Positions 43,894 to 53,952 are shown, counted from the stretch's first letter. The stretch is DNA of 64,000 nt from Trichocoleus sp. FACHB-46 (GCF_014695385.1 NZ_JACJOD010000030.1:1-64000), one strand, 5' to 3'. A program made the numbers and translations. Notes: generated from the sequence alone by a model not told the origin.

Positions 43894-45057
43894 CTAGGTT
43901 TCTTGTCCGACTGCATCTGCTAGAGTGGCTAGTCCGTGTTGCTCTAGCTTTTGCCCCAACCCTGTCAAAATTCGTCGTACCATCCACGGACCTTCATAAA
44001 TCCAGCCTGTGTAAACCTGCACCAGACTGGCTCCGGCGGTAATTTTCTCCCAAGCATCCTCTGCGGTAAAAATGCCCCCCACCCCAATGATGGGCAACTG
44101 ACCTTGAGTTTGCTGATAGATAAAGCGAATCACTTCTGTAGAGCGTTGCTTGACTGGAGCACCACTAATGCCGCCTGCTTCGTCTTGCACTGATTTACCT
44201 GTAGCTTCCAGCACTTCTGTCTTGAGGCCATCCCGGCGGATGGTGGTGTTGGTGGCAATGATCCCAGCTAAGTGATGTTTTTGTGCCAAAGCGATCACAT
44301 CCGCGATCGCCTCCCATTCCAGGTCAGGCGCAATCTTGATCAACATCGGCTTTTGTCGCTGGTTTTCTTGCTGCAAAGCTGCCAAAATCGGTTCTAGTTG
44401 TTCGGTAGCCTGGAGCGATCGCAAGCCTGGAGTATTTGGGGAGCTGACATTAACCACAAAATAGTCGCCCCAATCCTTGAGCAACCGGAAACTGCCCAAA
44501 TAGTCTGCGGCTGCTTCCTCCAAGGGCGTAATTTTAGACTTGCCCAGATTGATGCCAATAGGAATTTTGAGCTGAGAAGCGCCTGGCCTTTCTGTTTGTC
44601 GCTGACTTCTCGCCTTAAACATTGCCGCCATCGCCGCTGCGCCTTGGTTATTGAAACCCATCCGGTTTAAGGCCGCCTGATCTAGAGGTAGGCGAAACAA
44701 ACGCGGCTGAGGATTTCCAGGCTGAGCCTGAAACGTCACAGTGCCAACTTCGGCAAACCCAAAACCCAAACTAGGCCAAACGCCGGCGGCCACACCATCT
44801 TTATCAAAACCGGCGGCCAACCCAACAGGATTAGGGAAGCTTAATCCCCACAGCGATCGCTCTAGTCGAGAATCTGAGAAGCCACAAGATTGCAGCAATC
44901 GAGCTTGAACCCAACTAGCAGGTGGACGGTTGCCCGTATGGTCTAGCCAATCCAGAAGTTGAAGCGCTTGCCGATGCAACTGTTCCGGATCTGCTTTCAG
45001 TCCAGAGAAAAGAAGGGGACGTAAACCAACTTGATAGATGTCCAATTTTGGGTGCAA
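43894..45057 (-). CDS. pyrD: Dihydroorotate dehydrogenase (quinone), class 2
   Basis: The membrane-associated flavoenzyme of pyrimidine synthesis has 387 residues. Signatures are [51 protein letters not shown] and [11 protein letters not shown]. The N-terminal helical region (L-R-P-L-L-F...H-R-Q-A-L-Q-L-L) is the membrane/quinone tunnel typical of class 2. No ATG is available at the start; TTG 45057 is used, and a TTG four codons in is an alternative. Confidence 0.93.
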   Translation of the reverse strand: MHPKLDIYQVGLRPLLFSGLKADPEQLHRQALQLLDWLDHTGNRPPASWVQARLLQSCGFSDSRLERSLWGLSFPNPVGLAAGFDKDGVAAGVWPSLGFGFAEVGTVTFQAQPGNPQPRLFRLPLDQAALNRMGFNNQGAAAMAAMFKARSQRQTERPGASQLKIPIGINLGKSKITPLEEAAADYLGSFRLLKDWGDYFVVNVSSPNTPGLRSLQATEQLEPILAALQQENQRQKPMLIKIAPDLEWEAIADVIALAQKHHLAGIIATNTTIRRDGLKTEVLEATGKSVQDEAGGISGAPVKQRSTEVIRFIYQQTQGQLPIIGVGGIFTAEDAWEKITAGASLVQVYTGWIYEGPWMVRRILTGLGQKLEQHGLATLADAVGQET

Positions 45058-45447
45058 TTGTCAGGGATCGAACGACAAAAATAAATAGGGACGAGTAAAA
45101 TTGCCAGCTTAGGAGCGAACGCAAACACTCATTAATATTATGGGCATCCTAGATATTACAGGCTCTCTTGAATAACTGGTTGAGTAGATCTATGAGGAAA
45201 AGGGGCATCACCAGATAGAATTTTGAGAGCTTGAGAAAATAGTTCTTTTTGTTGTCTACCAACTGGCTCGTTGTCAGCCATCGATCTTATCGACAATGGG
45301 TTGACTATCCATCGCAACCTGATAAATGAGTTAGAAATATGGTGATCCAGGCTGCAAGTACCCTTTTAGGTCTAAAGGTGCCTAGGATCTCTCTTCCCAT
45401 CCTTTGTGCAAAAAGCATAAGCTGCCCGGAACCGGAGTCCAAATAAC
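45058..45447. other. Gap with leader hairpin upstream of the GAF gene
   Basis: This 390-base divergent region contains an irregular long hairpin from GATCC (45344-45348) to GGATC (45385-45389). Further pairs GGC/GCC and CCTTTAG/CTAAAGG lie inside it. It would sit in the leader of the plus-strand GAF gene, about 60 bases before its ATG. No gene is supported here. Confidence 0.45.
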
Positions 45448-48273
45448 ATGGGTCAGCAGAAAGAGCCGACAACCTACGAAAAACAATTAGTTGCTTTAGG
45501 TCGTGTCCTCCAGACCCTGAGGGAAGAGGAAAGCGTCGATGTTTTAATTGAAACCACACTCAATTATCTACAAGATGAATTCGACTATAGCTTGATTTGG
45601 ATTGGGCTTTACGATCGCCTAGAGCATCGTCTGTTTGGTAAAGGCGGTGTCATGCCCAATGGCGACAGTTCGTTTCTACGGCAACGCTTCGTGCTGTCTC
45701 CTGGCGATCTTTTGGAGCAGGTGGTAATTCAGCAGCGTCCCGTCGGCGTACCAGATTTGCGAGAAGAAACAAGGGCTGGAGAGTGGCGGAAGGCGGCTCA
45801 GAAATTCAATATTCAAGGCACGATGCTCTTTCCGATTCGCTACAAAGATCGCTGCTTTGGCGTGTCTCTACTAGGGTCAACGCTTTGGGGGGTTTCTCCT
45901 CGCTCCGACGAGAAAGCGCGACTCTCAATGATTTTTGGCGGGTTGGCCGCAGCGCTTTATCAAATCGAAGCAGATTGGCAGCGACAGCAAACTAAGCGTC
46001 CAGAACAGCCATTGTTGACCCTCCTGTCTAAGTTGCGGCAGTTGCCAACTTTGGGACAACGCCTAGAAGCAATGGTGGAAGAAACCCATCAATTTATTGG
46101 CCCTTCGCGCACGAATATTTACTGGTTTGAACGCGAACGGCGCTATTTTTGGCGGCGAATCAGTAACCGTCAGAAGACAGCAGGATTTAGTGATGCGAAT
46201 CAAATCGCTTCTGGCATCACGGTTCAAGAGATTAGTGGTTTTTATCAAGCCCTGGCAGCGGATCAACTGGTGTCGATTGGGGAAGCTCACAGCTCGCTCA
46301 AAGCCGATACAACGAGTCGATTGATGCAGCAAATCAAGGCGCGATCGCTCTTGGCAGCACCAATCCTATTCCAAAATGAGCTGATGGGTTTCCTCGCGGT
46401 AGAAGGCAATGAGGCTCGAATTTGGGAGGAGGAAGAAAAAAGTTATGTTCGAGGCGCAGCCCAACTAATTGCTTTGACGGCTCCTCTAGAAGAGATGGAG
46501 GAGATCATTCAGCAGACGCGGTTGGATCAAGCACTCACTGCTGAAATCACCCATGCCATCTACAGTGATGAAGATTGGAAGAGTACGCTCAAAAATTGTG
46601 CAGACAAGCTCTGCCAACGGTTGCGAGCGGAGCGCTTCCTAGTTTTGCTCTACGACAAGGACCAAGAGAAGTTTGAGATTTGCTACCAAAGTCAACCAGC
46701 GAATCGTCGGCCTGCAACCACACCGCTAAATATGCTGAACGATGTGGATTGGCAAATGCTGGAGCGCAGCACTGAGGCGGTGGGCATCGAGAACTTAGAA
46801 GAAGACTTAAAGCTGATGGCTTGGCAGGATGTCTTCCTGGAAATTGGCGTGCGATCGCTGCTTATGTGCAGTACTTCGATTGGTCATCCTTTAGAAGGTT
46901 TGGTGGTGATTTGCCATGAAGCAACTCGTACCTGGAGCCGTCCAGAGCGAGAGATTCTCCGCGTGGTGAGTCAACAAATTGGTTTGATCTTGCATCAATG
47001 GCAACTCCAGCGGCAAACCGAACAACAGCAGAAAATCTCTCAAACGATTCAGTGGGGCCTCACTACTATCCAGCAAACCTACCAACCAGACCGACTGGAG
47101 CGCTCGGCTTTACAACATATTGCTCAAATTCTTCAAGTACCTTTTGCCATGATGGTGACTTGGCTACCAGGGCGACGAGGCGGGCGGATTGTGGCTCCAG
47201 TGATGGCGAACAGTCAGTTCATGCTCAACACAGAAATAGTTGTGCCTGTGCAGACAGATACCCTGGTGCAGTGGGCGCTTCAAGCCGATGGGCTGTTGCC
47301 CTTGACGGTGGATGATCTGACCGCAGAAACGCGACAGTGGCTCTCTGGATCTGGAATCGGTCAAGTTCTAGTCATAGCACTCCGCACCGCCCCAGAGCAT
47401 GAACCGACTGGAATCGTGATTGTTGCGGATGAGCGATCGCGGCATTGGCCAGAGCGGCATTTGAATGCTCTAGGTACCCTGGTCAGCCAGTTAGCCTGGT
47501 CACGCCGTAACTTGTTACTCACTGATAGCTTGAAAGCCCAGCGCGAAAGCTTGGAGCGACTGAACTGGTACAAACAGCGCCGCATTGAAGAACTGTATCG
47601 TTCGCTCAACTTGACACTTAAGCGCCTGAGCGAACTCTCGACGCAGAAAGATCCCTTGGTGGGCACTCGCTTGCAACAAAACCTCCGCCAGATGGGAGAT
47701 GCCCTCAATACCGTCGGTCAACTGATTAAAGACGAACCGTGGCGGTTACGGGCCTATTACGAAACAGTGCCTCTGGCTACGCTGCTTAAGCGATCGCTAG
47801 AGCGGGTTGATTACTTAATCAAGCAACGCCAGCTTTGGTCGCAGGTACATAACAACGAAGGCAACCTCACGATCGCTGGAGATATCACCAAAATTGAGGC
47901 AATTTTGTATGAATTACTGGTGACGGCTTGCTATCGCTGTCAACCCAGTGGGCGCATTGATATCTGGTGCCGCACTCTAGAGGAGCGGTGGCTAGAGCTG
48001 TCAATTACCGATAATGGTGTGATTGAGCCAAGGTTGGTGGCAGAGTTACAAACTGGACGCTCCGTAGACCTTCTGGCTCCCTCAACACTCGATCAGCCCC
48101 CTGGCTTACATTTGCTGGTTTGCCAATCTTTGATTAAACAAATGGGGGGTGAATTCAACCTCTACAAGCTGGAGGATGGTCGCGTTTTGAGTCGTTTGGT
48201 CATTCCCCTTGCGGCTGCGACGCCCACAGATAAAACCTACGCTAACCGAGGCAATACCACTGGCTTCTTCTAA
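45448..48273 (+). CDS. Multi-GAF sensor with degenerate kinase core
   Basis: The 941-residue cytosolic protein contains about four GAF-type domains (about 15-175, 190-350, 365-510 and 530-690). A helical region follows, then a HATPase-like C-terminus (about 770-925). No H-box histidine in an S-H-E-L-R-type motif is seen; the helix reads E-L-Y-R-S-L-N-L-T-L-K-R-L-S-E-L. The ATP-binding glycine motif is also altered (I-T-D-N-G-V-I-E). No clear bilin cysteine site is evident. It is probably a signalling pseudokinase, perhaps partnering another kinase. A perfect 18-bp hairpin terminator follows. Confidence 0.85.
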   Translation: MGQQKEPTTYEKQLVALGRVLQTLREEESVDVLIETTLNYLQDEFDYSLIWIGLYDRLEHRLFGKGGVMPNGDSSFLRQRFVLSPGDLLEQVVIQQRPVGVPDLREETRAGEWRKAAQKFNIQGTMLFPIRYKDRCFGVSLLGSTLWGVSPRSDEKARLSMIFGGLAAALYQIEADWQRQQTKRPEQPLLTLLSKLRQLPTLGQRLEAMVEETHQFIGPSRTNIYWFERERRYFWRRISNRQKTAGFSDANQIASGITVQEISGFYQALAADQLVSIGEAHSSLKADTTSRLMQQIKARSLLAAPILFQNELMGFLAVEGNEARIWEEEEKSYVRGAAQLIALTAPLEEMEEIIQQTRLDQALTAEITHAIYSDEDWKSTLKNCADKLCQRLRAERFLVLLYDKDQEKFEICYQSQPANRRPATTPLNMLNDVDWQMLERSTEAVGIENLEEDLKLMAWQDVFLEIGVRSLLMCSTSIGHPLEGLVVICHEATRTWSRPEREILRVVSQQIGLILHQWQLQRQTEQQQKISQTIQWGLTTIQQTYQPDRLERSALQHIAQILQVPFAMMVTWLPGRRGGRIVAPVMANSQFMLNTEIVVPVQTDTLVQWALQADGLLPLTVDDLTAETRQWLSGSGIGQVLVIALRTAPEHEPTGIVIVADERSRHWPERHLNALGTLVSQLAWSRRNLLLTDSLKAQRESLERLNWYKQRRIEELYRSLNLTLKRLSELSTQKDPLVGTRLQQNLRQMGDALNTVGQLIKDEPWRLRAYYETVPLATLLKRSLERVDYLIKQRQLWSQVHNNEGNLTIAGDITKIEAILYELLVTACYRCQPSGRIDIWCRTLEERWLELSITDNGVIEPRLVAELQTGRSVDLLAPSTLDQPPGLHLLVCQSLIKQMGGEFNLYKLEDGRVLSRLVIPLAAATPTDKTYANRGNTTGFF

Positions 48274-48296
48274 AACAGAATCCTCCAAGCAGCTCT

Positions 48297-48338
48297 AAAA
48301 GTTAAGGGACAGGTTTAGACACCTGTCCCTTAACTTTT
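48297..48338. terminator. Bidirectional hairpin terminator between GAF gene and secA
   Basis: An 18-bp perfect stem (48297-48314 paired with 48321-48338), with a 6-base loop TTAGAC, begins with AAAA and ends with TTTT. It lies between two convergent genes, 24 bases after one stop and 33 bases from the other. The A/T flanks suit intrinsic termination in both directions. Confidence 0.93.
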
Positions 48339-48370
48339 AGTCCAGTGATGTAATGGTTTAACCCATTGCT

Positions 48371-51163
48371 TTAAACCATTTCGGTAGGTGCCTCGACCGC
48401 AGGTTGAACTTGCGGTTGGAATTGGAATAGAGAGTAAACCACGTTACGGCGAATATCGGTCATCATTTCCAGGAAGAGTTCATAGCCTTCGCTCTTGTAC
48501 TCGATCAAGGGGTCTTTCTGACCGTAGCCGCGCAGTCCCACGGATTCCCGTAGTGCATCCATCTGCTGGAGGTGTTCCCGCCATAGGGTATCAATTTGCT
48601 GCAAGATAAAGAAGCGCTCTGCTTGCCGCATCAAACCGGGTTGAATTTGATCGACTTGGGCTTCTTTTAAATCGTAGGCAATCCGCACCTGTTCGTGGAG
48701 AAAAGTTTTGATTTCCCCAATATTTAGGTCAATCAACTGGTCAGGCTCTAGGTCAGACAATAGGTTGACGAACTCCTTCACCTTGCTCACCATGCTGCCA
48801 AGATCCCACTCTTCTGAAGGCAGGTCAGGGTTGACGTAAGCTTCCACAATGTCATCCATCGTGCGCTCGGCGTACTTAATCACCTGCTCTTTCAGGTCTT
48901 GCCCTTCGAGAACGCGGCGTCTTTCGGCATAGATAGCTCGACGTTGGTTGTTCATCACCTCGTCGTACTCAAAAACCTGCTTTCGAATGTCGTAGTAGTA
49001 GGTTTCGACTTTCTTCTGTGCTCCTTCTAGCGATCGCGTCAGAAGACCAGATTCAATCGGCATGTCTTCTTCGACGCGGAAGGCGTTCATCAAACCTGCC
49101 ACGCGATCGCCACCAAAGATCCGCAGCAAGTTGTCTTGCAAGCTGAGGAAGAACTTGGTAGACCCAGGGTCACCTTGCCGTCCTGCCCGACCGCGCAATT
49201 GGTTGTCAATCCGGCGAGACTCGTGACGCTCTGTACCAATCACATGCAGACCGCCGAGACGAATCACTTCTTCATGTTCGCGTTCGGTGAATTGTTCGTA
49301 CTCCTTGCGGATCAAGTTATATACTTCCCGCAGTCGCTGAATCGCTGGGTTGTCAGTGGGCGCTTTCTCAGACGCCACCGCAACCAGATCTTCGGCTTCT
49401 AGTTCTGGCAGCGATCGCTCCCCATACTGTTGCACCGCAAAGTCAACTGCTGCTCGCAGCTTTTGCTCGGATTCTTTCGACAGTTGAGTAGGGAAAATTT
49501 GAGGAGAAGCTTTCCAGGTTTTGACTTTCTTGCCTGGGACAAACCCTTGTCCACCCCCTCGGCTTTCACTTGCGCCTGCGACTCTGGTGACATCAAAAGT
49601 ATCTTCATCCTCTGGCTGCACGATCCGAGGCATGAAGTACTCACGCACCTTCAGACGGGCCATGTAGTCCGCGTTACCACCCAGGATGATGTCTGTGCCT
49701 CGACCCGCCATGTTAGTGGCAATGGTCAGGGCTCCCTTGCGACCCGCCTGTGCGACAATTTCTGATTCTCGCTCGACGTTTTCTGGCTTTGCATTCAGGA
49801 GGTTATGGGGAATGCCTTGCTGATGCAACAGATGAGACAGTACTTCCGATTTTTCTACGCTGGTCGTACCCACCAGGATCGGGCGGCCCAACTGGTGGAT
49901 TTCGGCACATTCAGCCGCAACCGCCTTCCACTTTGCTTCTTCAGTTTTGTAGACTACATCAGAGACGTCAGCCCGACCCGTTCTACGGTTGGTGGGAACG
50001 ATCGTGACTTCGAGTTTGTAAATCTTTTCAAATTCCACTTCTTCCGTCTTGGCGGTGCCAGTCATGCCTGCCAGCTTGGGATAAAGCAAGAAGAAGTTTT
50101 GATAGGTAATTGTGGCGAGGGTCTGAGTTTCGGGCTGAATTTCGACGTGCTCTTTAGCTTCGATCGCTTGGTGCAAGCCGTCACTCCAGCGACGACCCAT
50201 CATAATCCGTCCCGTAAACTCATCCACAATCACGATTTCGTCATCGCGGACGATGTAGTTTACATCTTTAATAAAGAGTTCTTTAGCTTTAATGGCATTG
50301 AAGATATAGTGCGCCCAAGGATCTTTGGGGTCAAATAAATCCTGAACCCCTAAGGCTTTTTCTGCTTCAATAAAGCCTTCGTCGCTTAATAGGACGTTGC
50401 GGGCTTTTTCATCCACTTCATAGTGGGTCTCTGTTTCCAACCGAGTGGCCACTTCAGCCGCCCGAATATATTTTTCACTGGGTCGCTCTACTTGACCCGA
50501 AATGATCAGGGGAGTACGAGCTTCATCGACTAGCACTGAGTCCACTTCGTCAATGACGCAATATTGGAATGGCCGCTGCACCACATCAACCATTGAGGTA
50601 GCCATGTTATCGCGCAGATAATCAAAGCCCAACTCACTGTTGGTGGCGTAGGTGATGTCGCAGTCGTAGTTGCGTTTCCGCTCGTTGGGGGTCATGGTCT
50701 GCTGAATCAGACCGACACTCAAGCCCAAGAAACGGTGTACCTGCCCCATCCACTCTGCGTCCCGACGAGCCAGGTAGTCGTTAACGGTGACGACGTGAAC
50801 ACCTCTACCCAGGAGAGCGTTTAGGTAAGCTGGCAATGTAGAAACCAGGGTCTTACCTTCCCCAGTTTTCATCTCGGCAATCTGGCCGTCGTGGAGAATC
50901 ATGCCGCCCAAGAGCTGGACATCGAAGTGGCGCATCCCCAGCACACGCTTACCAGACTCTCGAACAACGGCGAAGGCTTCTGGTAGAAGGTCGTCAAGGG
51001 ATTCCCCTTTTTCAACCCGCTGTTTAAACTCTGCTGTCTTACCACGCAACTCTTGGTCAGAGAGCCCTTGGATTTCTTCTTCGAGCAGGTTGATCTCGGT
51101 AATAATGGGTTGATATTTTTTGAGCTTGCGTGCGTTGGGATCGCCTAGCAGATTCTTAAGCAT
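48371..51163 (-). CDS. secA: Preprotein translocase ATPase SecA
   Basis: The motor of the Sec pathway has 930 residues. It has nucleotide-binding fold 1 with [14 protein letters not shown] and [19 protein letters not shown], a preprotein cross-linking region, and fold 2 with [12 protein letters not shown] and [15 protein letters not shown] family-specific insert around residues 530-560 contains [12 protein letters not shown]. The C-terminus lacks the cysteine zinc motif of proteobacterial SecA, as usual in cyanobacteria. It serves both plasma-membrane and thylakoid translocation. Confidence 0.97.
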   Translation of the reverse strand: MLKNLLGDPNARKLKKYQPIITEINLLEEEIQGLSDQELRGKTAEFKQRVEKGESLDDLLPEAFAVVRESGKRVLGMRHFDVQLLGGMILHDGQIAEMKTGEGKTLVSTLPAYLNALLGRGVHVVTVNDYLARRDAEWMGQVHRFLGLSVGLIQQTMTPNERKRNYDCDITYATNSELGFDYLRDNMATSMVDVVQRPFQYCVIDEVDSVLVDEARTPLIISGQVERPSEKYIRAAEVATRLETETHYEVDEKARNVLLSDEGFIEAEKALGVQDLFDPKDPWAHYIFNAIKAKELFIKDVNYIVRDDEIVIVDEFTGRIMMGRRWSDGLHQAIEAKEHVEIQPETQTLATITYQNFFLLYPKLAGMTGTAKTEEVEFEKIYKLEVTIVPTNRRTGRADVSDVVYKTEEAKWKAVAAECAEIHQLGRPILVGTTSVEKSEVLSHLLHQQGIPHNLLNAKPENVERESEIVAQAGRKGALTIATNMAGRGTDIILGGNADYMARLKVREYFMPRIVQPEDEDTFDVTRVAGASESRGGGQGFVPGKKVKTWKASPQIFPTQLSKESEQKLRAAVDFAVQQYGERSLPELEAEDLVAVASEKAPTDNPAIQRLREVYNLIRKEYEQFTEREHEEVIRLGGLHVIGTERHESRRIDNQLRGRAGRQGDPGSTKFFLSLQDNLLRIFGGDRVAGLMNAFRVEEDMPIESGLLTRSLEGAQKKVETYYYDIRKQVFEYDEVMNNQRRAIYAERRRVLEGQDLKEQVIKYAERTMDDIVEAYVNPDLPSEEWDLGSMVSKVKEFVNLLSDLEPDQLIDLNIGEIKTFLHEQVRIAYDLKEAQVDQIQPGLMRQAERFFILQQIDTLWREHLQQMDALRESVGLRGYGQKDPLIEYKSEGYELFLEMMTDIRRNVVYSLFQFQPQVQPAVEAPTEMV

Positions 51164-51471
51164 GGCAGGAGGGAGAGATATTTCCTTGAAAGCGCTTTGT
51201 TAACGAGATAAAAGTCCAATGTAACAAAGCTAGGTCTGGGAGTTTCAACCAACCTGTAAGTTAACGGCTGATTGAGTGAATAGAAGCAGCAGAACTATGC
51301 AGCTAAGCAACCGATGTGCTTATAGACTCAGATTGCCGACCCAAATCATTATTTATCGTATCATTTTGGCCCTGCCTGAGGCGGGATAGCATGGCGCGAT
51401 CGCCGTCTGATTTGGTGGTAATCTCAACCCTTTATCAACTAGTCCGCGTTTAGAGATGATTTCCTAAGAAA
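51164..51471 (-). other. secA upstream region
   Basis: This 308-base gap lies between the secA start and the cytochrome gene stop. It must hold the secA promoter but no strong boxes or repeats are visible. No gene is supported. Confidence 0.35.
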
Positions 51472-52104
51472 TTAGGGCGAATTTTCCCACTCTGGCGTCA
51501 GGCGGCGGAAGTTGAACTGGGCAGCAGCAGGGTGGCAACTGGCACAACTGGCCATCGTCAGCGATCGCGGCAACTGGACTCGTGGATGCAAAGCCTTGAA
51601 GTAGCGGGAGTCAGCGATGCGATAAGGTGTTTCTTCTTCTCGATCTTGAACTCTAGAAAAGGTACGTAAGTAGTCCCAAACCAAGAGACGGGGCGGGTCA
51701 ACGAGGGGTTTAATCTGCTGGCCGTAGTGTTGGCGGTCTTGCAATATTTGGCGCCAAGTTTCTGTGGGCAGAACTGCGGGGGACAAGCCAATATGGCAGG
51801 TAGCGCAGTTTTCTAAATAGAGTTCTTGGCCGAGTTGGTATTTGGCGGGTACTGGGTCTACGGTGCCCACAGGAGTTGCGGCAGGCGTGAGCTTTTCAAC
51901 GCTAGGGGTAAATTGAGCGAGTTGAGCCGCTTGGGGCGTTTCTGTTGCTTGGGCTAAACCCCATCCCAACGCCACGCTCCACAATAGAACTAACACCAAG
52001 AGAATCACGGGCGATCGCCTGCGGAGTCGTCGCTTGGAGTTTGGCTTCTCCTCCAGAGTGGGATGAGATTCTCTGGCATCGGTTGGTTGAGAAGGGCGGG
52101 ACAT
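51472..52104 (-). CDS. Membrane-anchored diheme cytochrome c
   Basis: The 210-residue protein has a basic N-terminus, one hydrophobic anchor (about 32-52) and two CxxCH heme sites: C-A-T-C-H at 100-104 and C-A-S-C-H at 187-191. Heme attachment requires export, so the C-terminal part lies in the periplasm or thylakoid lumen. The N-terminal region is proline/threonine-rich. It is not one of the standard soluble cytochromes (c6, c550 or cM). An electron-transfer partner is not evident nearby. I infer a respiratory or photosynthetic electron-transfer accessory role only. Confidence 0.88.
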   Translation of the reverse strand: MSRPSQPTDARESHPTLEEKPNSKRRLRRRSPVILLVLVLLWSVALGWGLAQATETPQAAQLAQFTPSVEKLTPAATPVGTVDPVPAKYQLGQELYLENCATCHIGLSPAVLPTETWRQILQDRQHYGQQIKPLVDPPRLLVWDYLRTFSRVQDREEETPYRIADSRYFKALHPRVQLPRSLTMASCASCHPAAAQFNFRRLTPEWENSP

Positions 52105-52359
52105 GCTTATGAACTCACTACCAAGAACTTCAGGATGTTAACAGTTGTCGTGACGTTATCTTTAACTCACAGGTGCCTAGACTGCCTCATCCCAGAACCT
52201 CAATCAGAGTAATGTGGCGGGCTAGAGAGGGAAATGATTTCTACTATCGGTCTGAAAACTAACCTACCAAAAGGCCGGGGTGATTTCTACCGAGAGCTAT
52301 AGATAGCTTAAGCAGAGCGATCGCTAAAATTAAATGCAAAACTTAATAAAGTGGTCGTC

Positions 52360-52394
52360 AAATTAGGGCCACCAAATTAGGGCCACCAAATTAG
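52360..52394. repeat. Two and a half 14-bp tandem repeats
   Basis: AAATTAGGGCCACC occurs twice head to tail (52360-52373 and 52374-52387), and the first seven bases recur at 52388-52394. The array lies at the left edge of the structured region upstream of the GNAT gene. Confidence 0.85.
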
Positions 52395-52612
52395 CGCAGC
52401 ACGATTGGCTTGTCAGCATTTCTCCACGGAATTAGGAATCGCCCCGCATCAGATTGGGGAAATAGGCATTATCTTTTTGATTAAGCATTCGTGCTTAAGT
52501 CAGCAAGGTGTCTGCCTTGTTCAGCAGTCGTACCCAAGCAGCGGAGCCCACTACCGTTCTTGCAGGCGCTACAGAACCACTACTTATTTCCCTAAGGGAG
52601 AGGAAATTTAGT
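52395..52612 (+). ncRNA. Candidate structured RNA or leader upstream of GNAT gene
   Basis: This is part of a 509-base gene-free gap. Visible elements are the hairpin TTAAGCA-TTCG-TGCTTAA (about 52480-52497) with a stable-type TTCG loop, an enclosing AGGCA/TGCCT pair, a GTTCT/AGAAC hairpin near 52558-52579, a repeated CCACTAC sequence, and ATTTCC/GGAAAT next to the GNAT ribosome site. The 5' ATTTCTCC at about 52420 can pair imperfectly with the 3' end. A single long closed rod of this size recalls 6S RNA, but no diagnostic motif proves it. It could instead be a 5' leader masking the ribosome site. Confidence 0.4.
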
Positions 52613-52613
52613 T

Positions 52614-53081
52614 GTGATGGATTGTCGTCATATTCAGTTTTGCCATCAGCGGTCTCGCATTGACTTGCAGCAACTCCAGGCATTGTTTCAAGCTGCAGCT
52701 TTCTGGGCCAAGGACCGACGGGTTGAAGAGCTAGAGATCGCGATCACCAACAGCGACCCCGTGATTAGTGTTTGGGACCAAAACCAGATGATTGGTTTTG
52801 CTCGTGCCACCTCTGATGGCATTTACCGCGCCACGATTTGGGATGTGGTGATTCATCCTGACTACCAGGGCGCAGGCTTGGGTCGGAAGTTGGTCGAAAC
52901 TGTTTTAACTCATCCCCGGATGAATCGGGTGGAGCGGGTGTATTTGATGACGACCCATCAACAACAGTTTTACGAGCGGATTGGATTTCAACTCAATGCC
53001 AGCACCACAATGGTTTTGTGCAATCAACCCATGGAGCAACCACCCACTCCTGCAGTTGTAGAAATGCCTCAAACCTCGTAA
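52614..53081 (+). CDS. GNAT-family N-acetyltransferase
   Basis: The 155-residue protein has the acetyl-CoA-binding motif Q-G-A-G-L-G-R-K-L in a segment starting I-H-P-D-Y. The strand pair I-G-F-A-R-A-T-S-D...A-T-I-W-D-V-V-I-H-P-D is typical of the plastid/cyanobacterial GNAT group related to Ycf52. It probably acetylates a protein or small amine; the target is unknown. The window holds a second member at 58632-59207 with the same core. The start is GTG 52614 or ATG 52617; the GGAGAGGA ribosome site favours GTG. The site is partly inside a hairpin. Confidence 0.87.
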   Translation: MMDCRHIQFCHQRSRIDLQQLQALFQAAAFWAKDRRVEELEIAITNSDPVISVWDQNQMIGFARATSDGIYRATIWDVVIHPDYQGAGLGRKLVETVLTHPRMNRVERVYLMTTHQQQFYERIGFQLNASTTMVLCNQPMEQPPTPAVVEMPQTS

Positions 53082-53118
53082 GTGCTTGATCTCTGGATCT
53101 ATATGCTCTAATGAGCAC

Positions 53119-53952
53119 TTAGGCTAAATCAGTCTCTGGCATCACCAGGGGCATCAGGCATTGAATACGAGTAGATTCAGTCGCGTCTGTCGGATTTGCG
53201 TTGCTGTCTGGTTCACTGGGCAAAGCGATGATTTCCAAACGACCTTGCATGCGCTCAATCACGCTTTGGTGCATCAAGAGAGCAAGACCGGGTGACAAAG
53301 CTGCTGGGGTATTGGGCGCTGTTGGTAAAGCCTGAGTCGATAAAATTTGAGCAGGTTCACTCCAGAGGCTTGCAGCGTAAGGAGCCTCAATGCAAATCGT
53401 AACCTGCTCTGTTTCTGGTTGGACTGTGGCTGACAGCGAAATGGTGCCTTCAGGCGTTAAACGAATGGAAGTGTCCAGCAAACTCACTAATGTTTGCTGC
53501 AACCACTTGGGATCAGCCTGGACATAAATGTCTTCCTGAATTGGCAGGAGCTTCAAGCGAATATTGCGATCGCGTGCTTGCAAATGAGTCAGGTTGTAAA
53601 CTTCTTGGAGGATTTGGCCTAGTTTTAGCGGCTGAAGCTGCATCTGCCGAGAGCCATGCTCTAATCGAGCCACATCCAAGATTAAGTCCAATAACTGCAT
53701 CAGGTTTAGGGCAGACTGATTTGCTTGGCCAAGGAAGTCTCTTTCTTCTGCTGGGTCATCGCAGAGGTCAGACAGGATCAGTTGATGCATGCCAATCAAG
53801 CCGTTTAAGGGCGATCGCAGCTCATGGGAGACTCTAGCTAGAAACCCAGATTTAAACTGGTGCATCTCTACTGCCATTTGATAGGCCAGTCGCGTTTGCT
53901 CCAGCTCTTGTTGCAATGTTGAAATTGTTTGGCTACTCTCTTGGTTTGCCAT
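53119..53952 (-). CDS. Histidine kinase-like protein with degenerate ATPase domain
   Basis: The protein has 277 residues. A short coiled N-terminus precedes an intact HisKA helix (F-L-A-R-V-S-H-E-L-R-S-P-L-N-G-L, H about residue 43). The HATPase domain is altered: the N-box reads L-L-D-T-S-I-R-L-T-P-E-G in place of N-A-x-K-F-T, and the D-x-G-x-G motif is missing (I-C-I-E-A-P-Y-A-A-S). It may accept phosphate from another kinase or act as a docking protein. No sensor domain is present. It follows tsaC by 21 bases in the same operon. Confidence 0.8.
   Translation of the reverse strand: MANQESSQTISTLQQELEQTRLAYQMAVEMHQFKSGFLARVSHELRSPLNGLIGMHQLILSDLCDDPAEERDFLGQANQSALNLMQLLDLILDVARLEHGSRQMQLQPLKLGQILQEVYNLTHLQARDRNIRLKLLPIQEDIYVQADPKWLQQTLVSLLDTSIRLTPEGTISLSATVQPETEQVTICIEAPYAASLWSEPAQILSTQALPTAPNTPAALSPGLALLMHQSVIERMQGRLEIIALPSEPDSNANPTDATESTRIQCLMPLVMPETDLA

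Noticed and set aside
45305-45559. 84-codon minus-strand frame overlapping the start of the GAF gene
   Set aside because: It overlaps the conserved GAF coding region and an RNA hairpin; the hydrophobic end does not match any small photosystem subunit.
49805-50338. Open frame of 177 codons opposite secA
   Set aside because: secA is unambiguous here and the shadow has random-looking composition.
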